Assembly (NCBI GenBank): GCA_023388835.1
Contig: JAEWFK010000095.1
Coordinates: forward strand, 1-52,255
Direction: 5' to 3'
DNA: 52,255 nt
Origin: Pseudomonadota bacterium
GTDB taxonomy: Bacteria > Pseudomonadota > Gammaproteobacteria > Burkholderiales > Burkholderiaceae_B
This document shows positions 24,000 to 32,991 of this stretch, piece by piece (within the stretch, counting starts at the first letter, position 1; each line of letters starts with the position of its first letter). Both the position numbers and the translations under genes were made by a program. Under the pieces are notes generated by a model, which had not been told where the DNA came from, ran no database searches, and saw only the letters and a list, made by a program, of their open reading frames with translations.

Positions 24000-24212
24000 G
24001 GGTGATCTCGCGCTAGGCGTTCGCGCCACTCCCCGGTTAGCGGAATGAGCCGAGTAATCGGTCCGCCACCAGAGGCCCACCCGCTCGAAAGCGTGGCGTG
24101 GAGCGAACGACTTCTATTAGCCTAAGACTATTAGTTTTGGCTAAATTCCGATTTGATTCTATCAATCCTGTCCGTGATCATATTCCGATCATTTACCGAC
24201 AGGATCAATAGC

Positions 24213-25688
24213 ATGAAGTCCCCTACACCGACGCCGTTCAAGATCGGCCGCCTCCTGCGCGAAGCAAGGAGTTCCGATGAAGTCATCGTTTCCATCAATC
24301 CCGCAGACGGCAGCGTAGCGGGTACGGTGTTGCGGGCGACTCGGGAGGACGTCGACCTCGCCGTCAAGACAGCGTGGGAGGCATTCCACAACCAGGCATG
24401 GCGCAACCTTCGTCCCGACCAGCGGGCCGGTATCCTGTATGAAATCGGGCGGCGCCTGAGCGCGGAACGCGAGAGTCTGGCGCATCTGCAGATGCTCGAC
24501 AGCGGCAAACCGATGAAGGAATGCATCAATATGGTGGATTCCGCCGCCGGCCATTTCCGCTATTACGCCGCCGCATGCGAAACGTGGCAGAATGAAGTGA
24601 CCTCGCCTCGCGGCGAGTACTTCTCAATGGCGCTGGCCGAGCCTTTCGGCGTTGTGGCTTGCATCACGCCATGGAATTCCCCCATCATGAACGAGGCTCA
24701 GAAGGCGGCGCCCGCTCTTGCGGCCGGCAATGCCGTGATCCTGAAGCCCTCGGAAGAAACACCGCAGCTCGCGATCGAGCTGGTGCGCATTGCGACCGAA
24801 GCCGGCCTGCCCGAGGGGTTGCTTATCGCGCTGCCTGGCTATGGAGAAGATGTCGGCGACGCGCTGGTCAACCACCCGGGCGTACGTATGGTGTCCTTCA
24901 CCGGCGGCACGGAGACGGGTCGCGTCATTGCCGCCGCCGCTGGCCGGCGCCTGATTCCTGTCGGCCTGGAACTAGGCGGGAAATCGCCGCACATCATTTT
25001 CGACGATGCCAACTTCGACCATGCGGTGGCTGGCGTCGCGTCGGGCATTTTCGGTTCAGCCGGCCAGAGCTGCGTCGCCGGCTCTCGGCTTTTCGTTCAG
25101 AAATCCATCTATGCAAAGTTCGTGGCTGCCGTAGCCGAGGCCGCGAAGAACATGCGCGTCCGCCTGCCGGACGACACCGCCGTCCAGATGGGACCGTTGG
25201 TATCGCGTGGTCATCGCGACAAGGTGGCCGGCTATGTGGACTTGGCTCGGTCGGAGGGCGGAGTCGTCCTGGCTGGGGGCTCCATCCCGTCCGGGGCTGA
25301 GTTCGCCCAGGGATGCTTCTACCAGCCTACTGTCATCGACGGCCTGAGCAACCAGGCACGCGCTTGTCGCGAAGAAATCTTTGGCCCGGTACTTGTCGCC
25401 ATTCCGTTCGAGGATGAAGAAGATGTGATCGCCCAGGCCAACGACACTGTATTCGGACTGGCCGCTGGCATGTGGACGGCCGACTACAGCCGGGCATGGC
25501 GTGTTGCACGTGCCCTTGAGGCCGGCTCGGTCTGGATCAACACCTACAAGCAGTCGCATATCGCCACTCCGTTCGGCGGCTTCAAGGAAAGCGGCATCGG
25601 TCGTGAGAAGGGCCTGCACGGGCTGCGGCTGTACAGCCAGGTCAAGAGCGTGTTCTTCGGAATGCACACCAAGCCGATGTCGCTGTGA
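24213..25688 (+). CDS. NAD(P)-dependent aldehyde dehydrogenase
   Basis: Oxidises an aldehyde or semialdehyde to the acid. The 491-aa product has the ALDH fold: TPWNSPIMN, the cofactor-binding ILKPSEETP and SFTGGTETGR, general base Glu253 in GLELGGKSP, and catalytic Cys287 in GSAGQSCVAGSR. The end carries PFGGFKESGIGREKG. ATG 24213 is chosen because AGGA (24201-24204) lies 8 bases upstream and the protein starts like its relatives. It is the first gene of a three-gene set with a Bug receptor and a hydroxyisobutyrate-dehydrogenase-like enzyme, so the substrate is probably derived from an imported organic acid. The leader contains repeats described separately. Confidence 0.93.
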   Translation: MKSPTPTPFKIGRLLREARSSDEVIVSINPADGSVAGTVLRATREDVDLAVKTAWEAFHNQAWRNLRPDQRAGILYEIGRRLSAERESLAHLQMLDSGKPMKECINMVDSAAGHFRYYAAACETWQNEVTSPRGEYFSMALAEPFGVVACITPWNSPIMNEAQKAAPALAAGNAVILKPSEETPQLAIELVRIATEAGLPEGLLIALPGYGEDVGDALVNHPGVRMVSFTGGTETGRVIAAAAGRRLIPVGLELGGKSPHIIFDDANFDHAVAGVASGIFGSAGQSCVAGSRLFVQKSIYAKFVAAVAEAAKNMRVRLPDDTAVQMGPLVSRGHRDKVAGYVDLARSEGGVVLAGGSIPSGAEFAQGCFYQPTVIDGLSNQARACREEIFGPVLVAIPFEDEEDVIAQANDTVFGLAAGMWTADYSRAWRVARALEAGSVWINTYKQSHIATPFGGFKESGIGREKGLHGLRLYSQVKSVFFGMHTKPMSL

Positions 25689-25742
25689 CACCGCACATTC
25701 CACATCTCACTTCTTTCAACACCAAGAACTGATTGGACTGAA

Positions 25743-26705
25743 ATGAAACTCAAGCGCACACTGTTGACAGGACTTTTCATGGCCCTGGCTACCTCCTTCA
25801 CCACTAACGTCGCTGCACAATCCTGGCCGGAACAGAGGATTGAACTCATCGTGGGCTTCGCCCCGGGCGGCGGCACAGACATCTCGGCACGCATCCTGGC
25901 GCGCCACCTGGAACGGGAACTGGGGACTTCTGTCGTTGTGATTAACCGTCCCGGCGCCTCGGGCAGCATCGGTCTGAGTCAGGTCGCACGGGCCAAACCG
26001 GACGGGTACACCATCGGCATGACCAACATGCCCGGACTGGTCAGTCTCCCGATCGAACGCGACGCCGGTTTCACGCTTGACAGCTTTACCTTCCTGGGTA
26101 ACTTGGTGCGTGACCCCAGCGCCTTCAGCGTGGCTCTAGGCTCAAAGTACAAGACCCTTCAGGACGTGGTCGACACGGCCAGGAAGGAACCTGGCAGGAT
26201 CAACTATGGCTCCACAGGGGTGGGCACTGACGACCACTTGGCGCTGGTGCTTTTCGAACGGGCAACCGGAACCAGGCTGAATCACGTTCCCTACAACGGC
26301 GCTGGTCCGCTGCGCACGGCCGTACTGGGCGAACATACCGAAGTCGGCGGCATGAACCTTGGCGAAGCCATGCCCTACCACAACGAATCGGTCCGTATTC
26401 TGGCCCAGGCCAGTAACGAACGGTCGCCCCTTGCCCCGGAAGTACCCACTTTCAAGGAACTGGGTGTGGATCTGGTCTTTGCATCGGAACGTGGCATCGT
26501 CGGCCCGAAGGGAATGTCTCAGGAAGCGGTTGACCGCCTGGGCGGTGCGCTGAAGAAGATTGCTGACACACCGGAGTTTCAGAACGAAATGGCCAAGCAG
26601 TTCACAGAAATGGATTATCTGCCGGGCGATGAGTGGCTCGCACGACTGCGTGAAGCCGACAAGGTGTTCCGCACGTTGTGGGCCGAGCAGAAGTGGGTGG
26701 ACTGA
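25743..26705 (+). CDS. Bug-family (TctC) periplasmic tripartite tricarboxylate receptor 1
   Basis: Periplasmic binding protein of 320 aa for a carboxylate or similar small molecule. A signal peptide covers residues 1-25 (MKLKRTLLTGLFM... cleavage near VAA-QS). The mature protein starts with the Bug pattern WPEQRIELIVGFAPGGGTDISAR, then VINRPGASGSIG and ARAKPDGYTIG. It sits 54 bases after the aldehyde dehydrogenase and 2 bases before the next enzyme, so the three are an operon. No TctA or TctB membrane subunits occur in the window. The ligand cannot be inferred from sequence. Confidence 0.93.
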   Translation: MKLKRTLLTGLFMALATSFTTNVAAQSWPEQRIELIVGFAPGGGTDISARILARHLERELGTSVVVINRPGASGSIGLSQVARAKPDGYTIGMTNMPGLVSLPIERDAGFTLDSFTFLGNLVRDPSAFSVALGSKYKTLQDVVDTARKEPGRINYGSTGVGTDDHLALVLFERATGTRLNHVPYNGAGPLRTAVLGEHTEVGGMNLGEAMPYHNESVRILAQASNERSPLAPEVPTFKELGVDLVFASERGIVGPKGMSQEAVDRLGGALKKIADTPEFQNEMAKQFTEMDYLPGDEWLARLREADKVFRTLWAEQKWVD

Positions 26706-26707
26706 TC

Positions 26708-27625
26708 ATGACGAACGCTTCCACAATCAAGCGGGTAGCCCTGTATGGTCTGGGCAATATGGGATATCTGGTCGGCCAGCGCCTGGCTGCCCGGTTCTCG
26801 GTATTGGCTGCCGATTTGGATGCCCAGGCGCTGGCGAAGGCGGCTGCCGAGTACCAGGCCCATCCCATTTCCGACCCCTCGCAAGTTGCGAGCTGCGATG
26901 CCGTCGTGTTGTGCTTGCCCAGCCCGGCCGCCTCGCACAGCGTGCTGCGCCAGATCGCGCCTCATCTGCACAAGGATTGCATCGTGGTGGAAACCAGCAC
27001 GGTCAATCCCGCCGATATCGCCCAGAGCGCTTCGATTCTTGAACCGCTGGGCATCCGTCTGGTAGATGCCTCAATTATGGCCGGCATCAGCCAGATGGCT
27101 GCCGGTTCTGCCATGCTCCTCGTCGGGGGAGCGGAGGCAGACGTCGAGGAAGTCCGTCCTGTATTGGACGCCATTGCTGCCAAGAGTATCCACTTCGGAC
27201 CGGTGGGCGCCGGTGCGGCTGCCAAGGTGATCAACAACGCCGTCGCACATGCTGTCATGGTCGTTGTGGTCGAGGCAGGAGCCATGGCCACGGCCGCCGG
27301 TCTTGATTGCAACAAGCTGGTGGATCTGCTGGCCGATAAGCAGATGGGCTTGCATCGTCCACTCACGCATCGCTATGCGGAACGCATCATGTCGGGTAAC
27401 TACAGCGGCGGCATGCCACTGGAAGCCGCCCGGAAGGACTCCGTGCTGGCACTGGAGCTGGCCCAGTCGATGGGTGTACCCCTGTTCGCGATCCAGGGCT
27501 CACACAGTGTTTATGAAATAGCGCAATGTGCAGGCTACGGCCGCGACGATTACGCCGCGGTCGCGAAGATCTGGGAGGATTGGGGGAAGCCGGCCGTGGC
27601 AGGGGGCCCGCCGAAGCCGGCCTGA
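26708..27625 (+). CDS. 3-hydroxyisobutyrate dehydrogenase / beta-hydroxyacid dehydrogenase family oxidoreductase
   Basis: NAD(P)-dependent enzyme of 305 aa that oxidises a beta-hydroxy acid or reduces the matching semialdehyde. The Rossmann motif is ALYGLGNMGYLVGQRL. The substrate-site stretch ETSTVNPADIAQSA and the catalytic lysine region GPVGAGAAAKVINNAV are in place. Its product or substrate would be a semialdehyde, matching the aldehyde dehydrogenase two genes upstream. ATG 26708 follows the Bug stop codon by 2 bases. A longer start inside the Bug gene is unlikely. Confidence 0.9.
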   Translation: MTNASTIKRVALYGLGNMGYLVGQRLAARFSVLAADLDAQALAKAAAEYQAHPISDPSQVASCDAVVLCLPSPAASHSVLRQIAPHLHKDCIVVETSTVNPADIAQSASILEPLGIRLVDASIMAGISQMAAGSAMLLVGGAEADVEEVRPVLDAIAAKSIHFGPVGAGAAAKVINNAVAHAVMVVVVEAGAMATAAGLDCNKLVDLLADKQMGLHRPLTHRYAERIMSGNYSGGMPLEAARKDSVLALELAQSMGVPLFAIQGSHSVYEIAQCAGYGRDDYAAVAKIWEDWGKPAVAGGPPKPA

Positions 27626-27677
27626 GCGACCGGGGGGGTGGGGCCTCGGCCTCACCGTCCTCGCACCGGAAAAGACT

Positions 27678-27707
27678 GAGCCCCGGCAAGCCTGCATGCC
27701 GGGGCTC
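27678..27707. terminator. Bidirectional terminator hairpin between convergent clusters A and B
   Basis: GAGCCCCGGC (27678-27687) and GCCGGGGCTC (27698-27707) form a perfect 10-bp stem with a 10-base loop. Downstream on the plus strand is GATTTTCATTT; on the minus strand AGTCTTTTCC. It lies between two converging operons and probably serves both. Confidence 0.82.
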
Positions 27708-27728
27708 GATTTTCATTTGACTCGACAG

Positions 27729-28706
27729 TTACTTGCCGATATCGGCCTGGTCGATCAGCGTCTTCCAGGTCGCATGTTCTTCGCGGACATATCGGTCGAA
27801 GTCGGCTACGGCGCGCGGCGCCACGATTTGTCCCTGTTTGTCGAAGAATACCTTGGCTTCGGGGCTGTTCAATGAAGCGACGAAGGCACGGTTGAGCTTC
27901 TCCAGGATCTCGGCAGGTGTACCGGCCGGTGCAAACAGGCCGCCCCAGGCTGAGGAGAACTCATAATCCTTCAAGCCCGCTTCGGCAATCGTGGGCACAT
28001 CAGCAAGAGCGGGGACGCGCTGGGTTGTCGTGACGCCCAATGCCTTGAGCTTGCCGGCCTCCACGTGGGAGCGGACCACGGACACGTCGGTGACCATGTA
28101 GTGTAGGCGCCCGCCAAGCAGATCGGTGATCGCCTGGGGCGAGCCTGGATAGTTCACCCCGACAGCTTGCAGCCCCGCGATACGATTGAGCTGCTGGGCA
28201 GAGACGAGGCTGCCGGTATTGCCCACACCGTAGTTCAGCTCATTGGGACGCGCCCGGGCATACTCGATAAACTCCGTCAGATCCTTGACCGGCAGGTCGG
28301 CACGTACCACGAGCACCAGTGGATTAATGGTGAACTGCGTGATCGCGGCAAAATCCTTTCTGGGATCGTACGGCAGTGAATCCGAGAGATAGAGATTGGC
28401 TGCCTGGGTAGAGTTGGTTCCCACCAACAAGGTATAGCCATCAGCCGGTGCGCGGGCGACCTCGGATGCTGCGATGGCCCCCTGGGCGCCTGCCTTGTTG
28501 GACACCACCAGGCTTTGTCCAAGGATGGGCGCCGCCTGCTCAGCCAGGAAGCGGGTCATCGCATCTGTCGTGCTGCCCGGGGGGAACGGTACCACCAAGC
28601 GAACCTGGCGCTCCGGATAACTGGCATCCGTTGATGCCGTCGCAGGTTGTAGCATGGGCATCGCCAGACAAGCAGCCAGGGCGAGAAGGTGTGTGGTTTT
28701 CTTCAT
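27729..28706 (-). CDS. Bug-family (TctC) periplasmic receptor 2
   Basis: Periplasmic receptor of 325 aa and last gene of the six-gene minus-strand operon. A signal peptide covers about residues 1-25. Family motifs are YPERQVRLVVPFPPGSTTDAMTR, VVSNKAGAQGAIAASEVARAPADGYTLL and SLPYDPRKDFAAITQ. ATG 28706 is preceded by GAGGAG 7 bases upstream. It is the second receptor in the operon (the first gene is another), which suggests two related ligands or one ligand with a backup sensor. No membrane partner is nearby. Confidence 0.93.
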   Translation of the reverse strand: MKKTTHLLALAACLAMPMLQPATASTDASYPERQVRLVVPFPPGSTTDAMTRFLAEQAAPILGQSLVVSNKAGAQGAIAASEVARAPADGYTLLVGTNSTQAANLYLSDSLPYDPRKDFAAITQFTINPLVLVVRADLPVKDLTEFIEYARARPNELNYGVGNTGSLVSAQQLNRIAGLQAVGVNYPGSPQAITDLLGGRLHYMVTDVSVVRSHVEAGKLKALGVTTTQRVPALADVPTIAEAGLKDYEFSSAWGGLFAPAGTPAEILEKLNRAFVASLNSPEAKVFFDKQGQIVAPRAVADFDRYVREEHATWKTLIDQADIGK

Positions 28707-28717
28707 GGTTTGTCTCC

Positions 28718-29917
28718 TCAAGGTAAGGCGTGCGGGGCGGTCAGCCCCAACAGTTCATGGTTGACCTCTGCCAGCCTCGCCACCCCGCTCAGGCGCATGG
28801 CTCGGGTAAGCTCATCATTCAGCAGGAATAGCGCGCGCTCCACACCCGTTTGACCCGCAACACTTACGCCGTACAGAACGGGCCGGCCCACCATCACGGC
28901 ATTCGCTCCTAAGGCAATCGCTTTCAAGATGTCCGCCCCCCGTCGCACGCCGCCATCCAGCAACAGCGGCATACGCTCGCCCACTGCCCTGCGGATCGCC
29001 GGCAATGCCTCGAGCGTTCCGATCGCTCCATCCAGCTGGCGGCCGCCATGATTGGAAACGATGATTCCATCGAACCCCTGATGCTGGGCCTTTTGCGCAT
29101 CCCCCGGATGCAGCAGGCCCTTTATGAGCAGCTTGCGCGGCCAGAGATCGCGAATCTGTGCCAGGTCATTCCAGCAGAAGGCCGGGTCGTAGTTCTTGCC
29201 GACAGAAGACGCAATGGCCGATGTGCTGATGTTGTCTGGCACGAATCCCTTCATATTCTCCAGAACCGGCATGCCATGGGTCAGCAGGCGCCCCACCCAT
29301 CCCGGATGGGTGGCGAAATCCAGCACATTCCTCGGCGTGAAGCGAAAGGGCAGGCCGAATTCATTGCGCATGTCACGTTCGCGTTTACCGCCGGTAGGCA
29401 TGTCCACGGTGATGATCAAAGCTTCGTACCCGGCCTTAAGCGCCCGATCAATCAAGCCCAGGGTGAACTCGCGCTTGCGCAGGATGTAGGCCTGAAACCA
29501 GAGCCGTGCGTCGGGCACGGCCTGGGCCACCTGTTCGATGGAGCACGTGGCCGAGGTGGGTAAGGCATATGGGATTCCGGCATCCCGGGCAGCCCTGGCG
29601 ATCGCGATCTCTCCCCGCGGCCAGCCGTATCCGATGGCGCCGGTGGGCGAGACGGCGAGGGGAGATGCCCAAGATGCCCCGAGCAAGTCGCAATTCGTGT
29701 CTACTTCGGATACGTCCATCAAGTATCGGGGAACGAAGCGATATCGTGAGAACTGAGTGAGGTTTTCACGCAGGGTGGATTCGTCCTCACTTCCACCGTC
29801 GTAAAAATCAAAGATTCCCCTGGGGAGAATCTTGGCGCTTTGTGCTCTCAACTCGTCAATGGAAAACGCGTCGTCCGCACGACGGCGCTGTCGCGCACTG
29901 GCTTTGGGTGTCTTCAT
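28718..29917 (-). CDS. FMN-dependent alpha-hydroxy acid dehydrogenase (LldD/lactate 2-monooxygenase family)
   Basis: Oxidises an L-2-hydroxy acid to the 2-oxo acid with FMN. The 399-aa TIM barrel has SVSPTGAIGYGWPRGE-type FMN contacts, ITVDMPTGGKRERD, the lysine in LLIKGLLHPGDA, and the catalytic histidine/arginine motif SNHGGRQLD. It also has LDGGVRRGADILKAIALGANAVMVGRP. L-lactate, L-mandelate or glycolate are family substrates; the one here is unknown. Its start overlaps the stop of the FAD dehydrogenase by 4 bases. The pair covers both stereochemical types of 2-hydroxy acid. Confidence 0.92.
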   Translation of the reverse strand: MKTPKASARQRRRADDAFSIDELRAQSAKILPRGIFDFYDGGSEDESTLRENLTQFSRYRFVPRYLMDVSEVDTNCDLLGASWASPLAVSPTGAIGYGWPRGEIAIARAARDAGIPYALPTSATCSIEQVAQAVPDARLWFQAYILRKREFTLGLIDRALKAGYEALIITVDMPTGGKRERDMRNEFGLPFRFTPRNVLDFATHPGWVGRLLTHGMPVLENMKGFVPDNISTSAIASSVGKNYDPAFCWNDLAQIRDLWPRKLLIKGLLHPGDAQKAQHQGFDGIIVSNHGGRQLDGAIGTLEALPAIRRAVGERMPLLLDGGVRRGADILKAIALGANAVMVGRPVLYGVSVAGQTGVERALFLLNDELTRAMRLSGVARLAEVNHELLGLTAPHALP

Positions 29918-31326
29918 GTGATCAGCTTGCCCGGGTTCATGATGCCCGTGGGATCTATCGCCTGCTTGATGGCACGCATCAGGCGAAGTTCCAGGGGCGA
30001 TTTGTACGTTTCCAAATCCCCTCTCCGCTTCGAGCCGATGCCTTGCTCGGCACTGATCGACCCTCCGAGCCGCGCAACATGATCATGCACACACTTCTGT
30101 ATGGAAGCCTCCAGGGACGTCCATGCTGTGGATTCGCTGTCAGGCAGCAGCACGTTGTAGTGCAGGTTGCCATCTCCAAGATGTCCGAACACCATTAGAC
30201 GTGCCTGGGGGAACGTCGCAGCCAGCTGTAGTGCATTCTGGTGCACGAACTCAGGAATCTTTGCGATAGGCAGTGATATATCGTGCTTGACACAATATCC
30301 CGCCGTCGCGAGGGCCAGAGTGATGCTTTCACGCAGTGTCCAGAACTCCCTGCGCTGTGTTTCAGAAGTGGCGATGGCGGCATCTTGCAGCCAGCCGCCT
30401 TCCCATAACCCGGTGCAAAAATCCTCCAACGCCGCCTGGACGCCCTCGGCTTGCTCGTGTTCAGCCACCTCCAGCAGCGCGAAGCAGCCGTCCTGCGCGC
30501 CCGCTTCCAACTGAAAGGGTGAGCGCAATTGCGGGAAAGTCTCCGTTACGAGCGTAAGACAGGCGTCCGACATGAGTTCAAAGCCGGTCAGCGTGAAATG
30601 GAAGCGCTCCCGCGCCCGCCGGAACACTTCGGCAGCCGACTCGATGTCACGAAGAGCAAGAAATGCGGCATGTTCGGCATGCGGCAACGGATACAGGCGC
30701 AGAACCGCAGCGGTGATCACGCCCAGTGTGCCCTCACTGCCTACAAACAGGTCGCGCAGCGACAGGCCGGTATTGTCTTTGCGCAACTGGCGCAGACCAT
30801 TCCATATATCGCCATTGGGCAATACCACCTCCAGTCCCAGCACCAGTTCGCGGGCATTGCCGTAGCTGAGCACCTGCGTGCCGCCGGCGTTGGTAGCCAG
30901 GTTGCCACCTATGAAACAGCTGCCCTCCGCACCGAGCGACAAGGGAAACAGGCGACCGGCGGCGCGTGCCGCATCTTGCACTTTTTGCAGCACGCAACCG
31001 GCCTCGACGACCATCGTGTTGTTCAGGGGATCGATCTCCCGGACGCGATTCAGGCGGCCGGTATGCAGCACGACGGCTTGGCCGGATTCATCGGGCGTGG
31101 CACCGGCCACTTGGCCGGTATTGCCTCCCTGAGGCACGATGGGCACTGCATTTCTCGAGCACAGCCGGATTATGTCCGCTGTTTGCTGAGTGCTGGCCGG
31201 TTGCACGACGGCCAGCGCGCGGCCGGTGTGCGTCTTGCGCCAATCCGTCAGATAGGGCGTAGCGGCGTCGCCGGTCAGGACGTACTGCGGCCCCACAATA
31301 TCGGACAACTGCTCCAGTATGGTCAT
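29914..31326 (-). CDS. FAD-binding 2-hydroxyacid dehydrogenase (GlcD / D-lactate dehydrogenase family)
   Basis: Flavoenzyme of 470 aa of the VAO/PCMH fold. The FAD-binding PCMH domain carries AVVQPASTQQTADIIRLC and VPIVPQGGNTGQVAGATP. The C-terminal cap domain has the metal/substrate motif HLGDGNLHYNVLLPD and ends SAEQGIGSKRRGDL. Family members oxidise D-lactate, glycolate or D-2-hydroxyglutarate. No separate GlcE or GlcF subunits are present, so it is more like the single-subunit D-2-hydroxyacid enzymes. It is translationally coupled to the FMN enzyme that follows it. Confidence 0.92.
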   Translation of the reverse strand: MTILEQLSDIVGPQYVLTGDAATPYLTDWRKTHTGRALAVVQPASTQQTADIIRLCSRNAVPIVPQGGNTGQVAGATPDESGQAVVLHTGRLNRVREIDPLNNTMVVEAGCVLQKVQDAARAAGRLFPLSLGAEGSCFIGGNLATNAGGTQVLSYGNARELVLGLEVVLPNGDIWNGLRQLRKDNTGLSLRDLFVGSEGTLGVITAAVLRLYPLPHAEHAAFLALRDIESAAEVFRRARERFHFTLTGFELMSDACLTLVTETFPQLRSPFQLEAGAQDGCFALLEVAEHEQAEGVQAALEDFCTGLWEGGWLQDAAIATSETQRREFWTLRESITLALATAGYCVKHDISLPIAKIPEFVHQNALQLAATFPQARLMVFGHLGDGNLHYNVLLPDSESTAWTSLEASIQKCVHDHVARLGGSISAEQGIGSKRRGDLETYKSPLELRLMRAIKQAIDPTGIMNPGKLIT

Positions 31327-31335
31327 GCCCCCTCC

Positions 31336-32280
31336 TTAGCGGATCGGAGTCACAAGACGTCCGCTCTGAAGGAAGGACTCCACGTTTTCCATCACAAGCC
31401 GCGCCATGTCGGCCCGCGTCTCTCGTGTCGCGCTGCCCACATGGGGCATGAGGCTCACATTGTCCATATTGAGCAGGGCAACAGGAACATGGGGCTCATT
31501 CTCGACCACGTCCAGACCTACGCCACCCAGCTCCCCCTTCTGGAGGGCCTCTACCATGGCGGCTTCGTCCACCACCGTACCGCGTGCAATGTTCACCAGG
31601 ATGCCCTCGGTACCCAAGGCGCGCAGCACGTCGCGATCTACGATGTGTCGCGTCTCTGGCCCACCGGGACAGGCGAGCACCAGGAAGTCTGCCCACCGCG
31701 CCAGATCCACAAGCGAAGCCTCATATTGATAAGGGCTATCAGGCTTGGGGCTGCGGTTGTGATAGCGGACGTCCATGTCGAAGCCCGCACCCCGACGGGC
31801 AATGGCTGCGCCGATGCGTCCCAGCCCGACGACGCCCATGCGTTTGCCCCATACCCGTGTGGTCAGGGGAAAGGCGCCTATCGTCTTCCACTGGCCATCC
31901 TTCACGTAGCAGTCGCCTACGCTGGTCCGACGGGCGACGCTGAACATGAGTGCCCAGGCCAGGTCGGCAACGCAGTTATCCAGCACGTGCGGCGTATTGC
32001 TGAGAACAATGTCGCGCGCCCCAGCCGCTTCGACGTCCAGCGTTTCGTAGCCGACCCCCCAGCTGCACACGGCGGCTAGTCTGGGCAGCTGTTCGATCCA
32101 CTCGCGCCGCAAGCCACGGCGTACGGAAGTGATCAGGACGGTAGCTTCGGGGGCTTGCGCGAGTCTCGCCCGGGGATCCGCCTCCTCCCACAGGGGCAAC
32201 ACGGCATAGCGGCTCGCAAGTGCCGCATCCACTTCCGCGCCCATCGAGGCGACTTGCACAATCTGATATCTACCGCCCAT
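31336..32280 (-). CDS. D-isomer-specific 2-hydroxyacid dehydrogenase (glyoxylate/hydroxypyruvate reductase-like)
   Basis: NAD(P)-dependent enzyme of 314 aa that interconverts a D-2-hydroxy acid and a 2-oxo acid. The Rossmann core is GKRMGVVGLGRIGAAIARR. The catalytic Arg/Glu/His set is visible as NIARGTVVDEAAM, DVVENEPHVP and MPHVGSATRETR. NADP preference is suggested by the HNRSPKPD segment after the second strand. It is 4 bases after the RraA-type gene and 9 before the FAD dehydrogenase. With two flavin oxidases of opposite type nearby, it may provide redox balance or handle a different substrate. Confidence 0.92.
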   Translation of the reverse strand: MGGRYQIVQVASMGAEVDAALASRYAVLPLWEEADPRARLAQAPEATVLITSVRRGLRREWIEQLPRLAAVCSWGVGYETLDVEAAGARDIVLSNTPHVLDNCVADLAWALMFSVARRTSVGDCYVKDGQWKTIGAFPLTTRVWGKRMGVVGLGRIGAAIARRGAGFDMDVRYHNRSPKPDSPYQYEASLVDLARWADFLVLACPGGPETRHIVDRDVLRALGTEGILVNIARGTVVDEAAMVEALQKGELGGVGLDVVENEPHVPVALLNMDNVSLMPHVGSATRETRADMARLVMENVESFLQSGRLVTPIR

Positions 32281-32284
32281 GGCT

Positions 32285-32950
32285 TCAATCCGCCTTGGGA
32301 ATGTAGTTCGCGGCCGCCGCGGCGTCCGCGAAGGTCTTTCCTGATTTCACGCCGGCTAGCACTGCATCGTCAACGGCCAGGGCCGCCTCTGCAGCGGCCA
32401 GCACATCCAGCAAGCGGTCCTGCGGAATGACGACGATACCAGTATCGTCCCCCACTACCAGGTCGCCCTCACTCACGCTGACACCTCCGATGGCCACGGT
32501 GCCGCCCATTTCCACCAACTTCAGGCGGCCCTTGCCGGTGAGCGGTGTGACGTGACGGCTGGCCATCCAGAGGCCTGTCTCTTGGATCTCATCGACATCG
32601 CGGCAGGCGCCGTCGATGATCACGGCTGTGGCCTTCTGCAGTGAAGCGGCGGTGGAGGCAATGCCGCCGAAGGTGGAAATGGCAGCCCCGCCCACGTCGA
32701 CCATCAGAATCTTGCCTGGGCGGGCCGCAGCCACCAGCTTGCCGACCGAGAACTCAGAGCGGTCGAAATCGCCCAGCTTGCCGACGACATGCCGGCCCGT
32801 GGCCGCCGTGCCGATGACGCGGCCCGTCCCGGCGCGCAGGGTGATGCCCTCCACGACACCATGGATACCCATCACATCCAGGGCGTCCGCCCAGGTGCTT
32901 GTGGCAATCGACGCGCAGCGGCGCATCAGTTCTTCATTCAAAATGCTCAT
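32285..32950 (-). CDS. RraA-like family protein, probable HMG/CHA-type class II aldolase
   Basis: Protein of 221 aa in the RraA/4-hydroxy-4-methyl-2-oxoglutarate aldolase family. In that family class II aldolases cleave a 4-hydroxy-2-oxo acid into pyruvate and a second 2-oxo acid. The metal and substrate motif is intact: VDVGGAAISTFGGI, then GACRD about 20 residues later. The sibling RraA proteins inhibit RNase E, but the catabolic operon argues for an aldolase. It follows the first Bug receptor by 41 bases and leads the enzyme genes. Products such as pyruvate would enter central metabolism directly. Confidence 0.85.
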   Translation of the reverse strand: MSILNEELMRRCASIATSTWADALDVMGIHGVVEGITLRAGTGRVIGTAATGRHVVGKLGDFDRSEFSVGKLVAAARPGKILMVDVGGAAISTFGGIASTAASLQKATAVIIDGACRDVDEIQETGLWMASRHVTPLTGKGRLKLVEMGGTVAIGGVSVSEGDLVVGDDTGIVVIPQDRLLDVLAAAEAALAVDDAVLAGVKSGKTFADAAAAANYIPKAD

Positions 32951-32991
32951 TTCGTGTTCCGTTGTGGGGCTTCAAGGCATGTGGACTTGGC

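Noticed and set aside
24154..24166. FNR/ANR box before the aldehyde dehydrogenase
   Set aside because: TTGAT and ATCAA are separated by 3 bases rather than the required 4, so the two half-sites are out of register for FNR.
30529..32079. Plus-strand open frame (516 codons) opposite operon B enzymes
   Set aside because: It runs against the FAD dehydrogenase and the 2-hydroxyacid dehydrogenase, both strongly supported.
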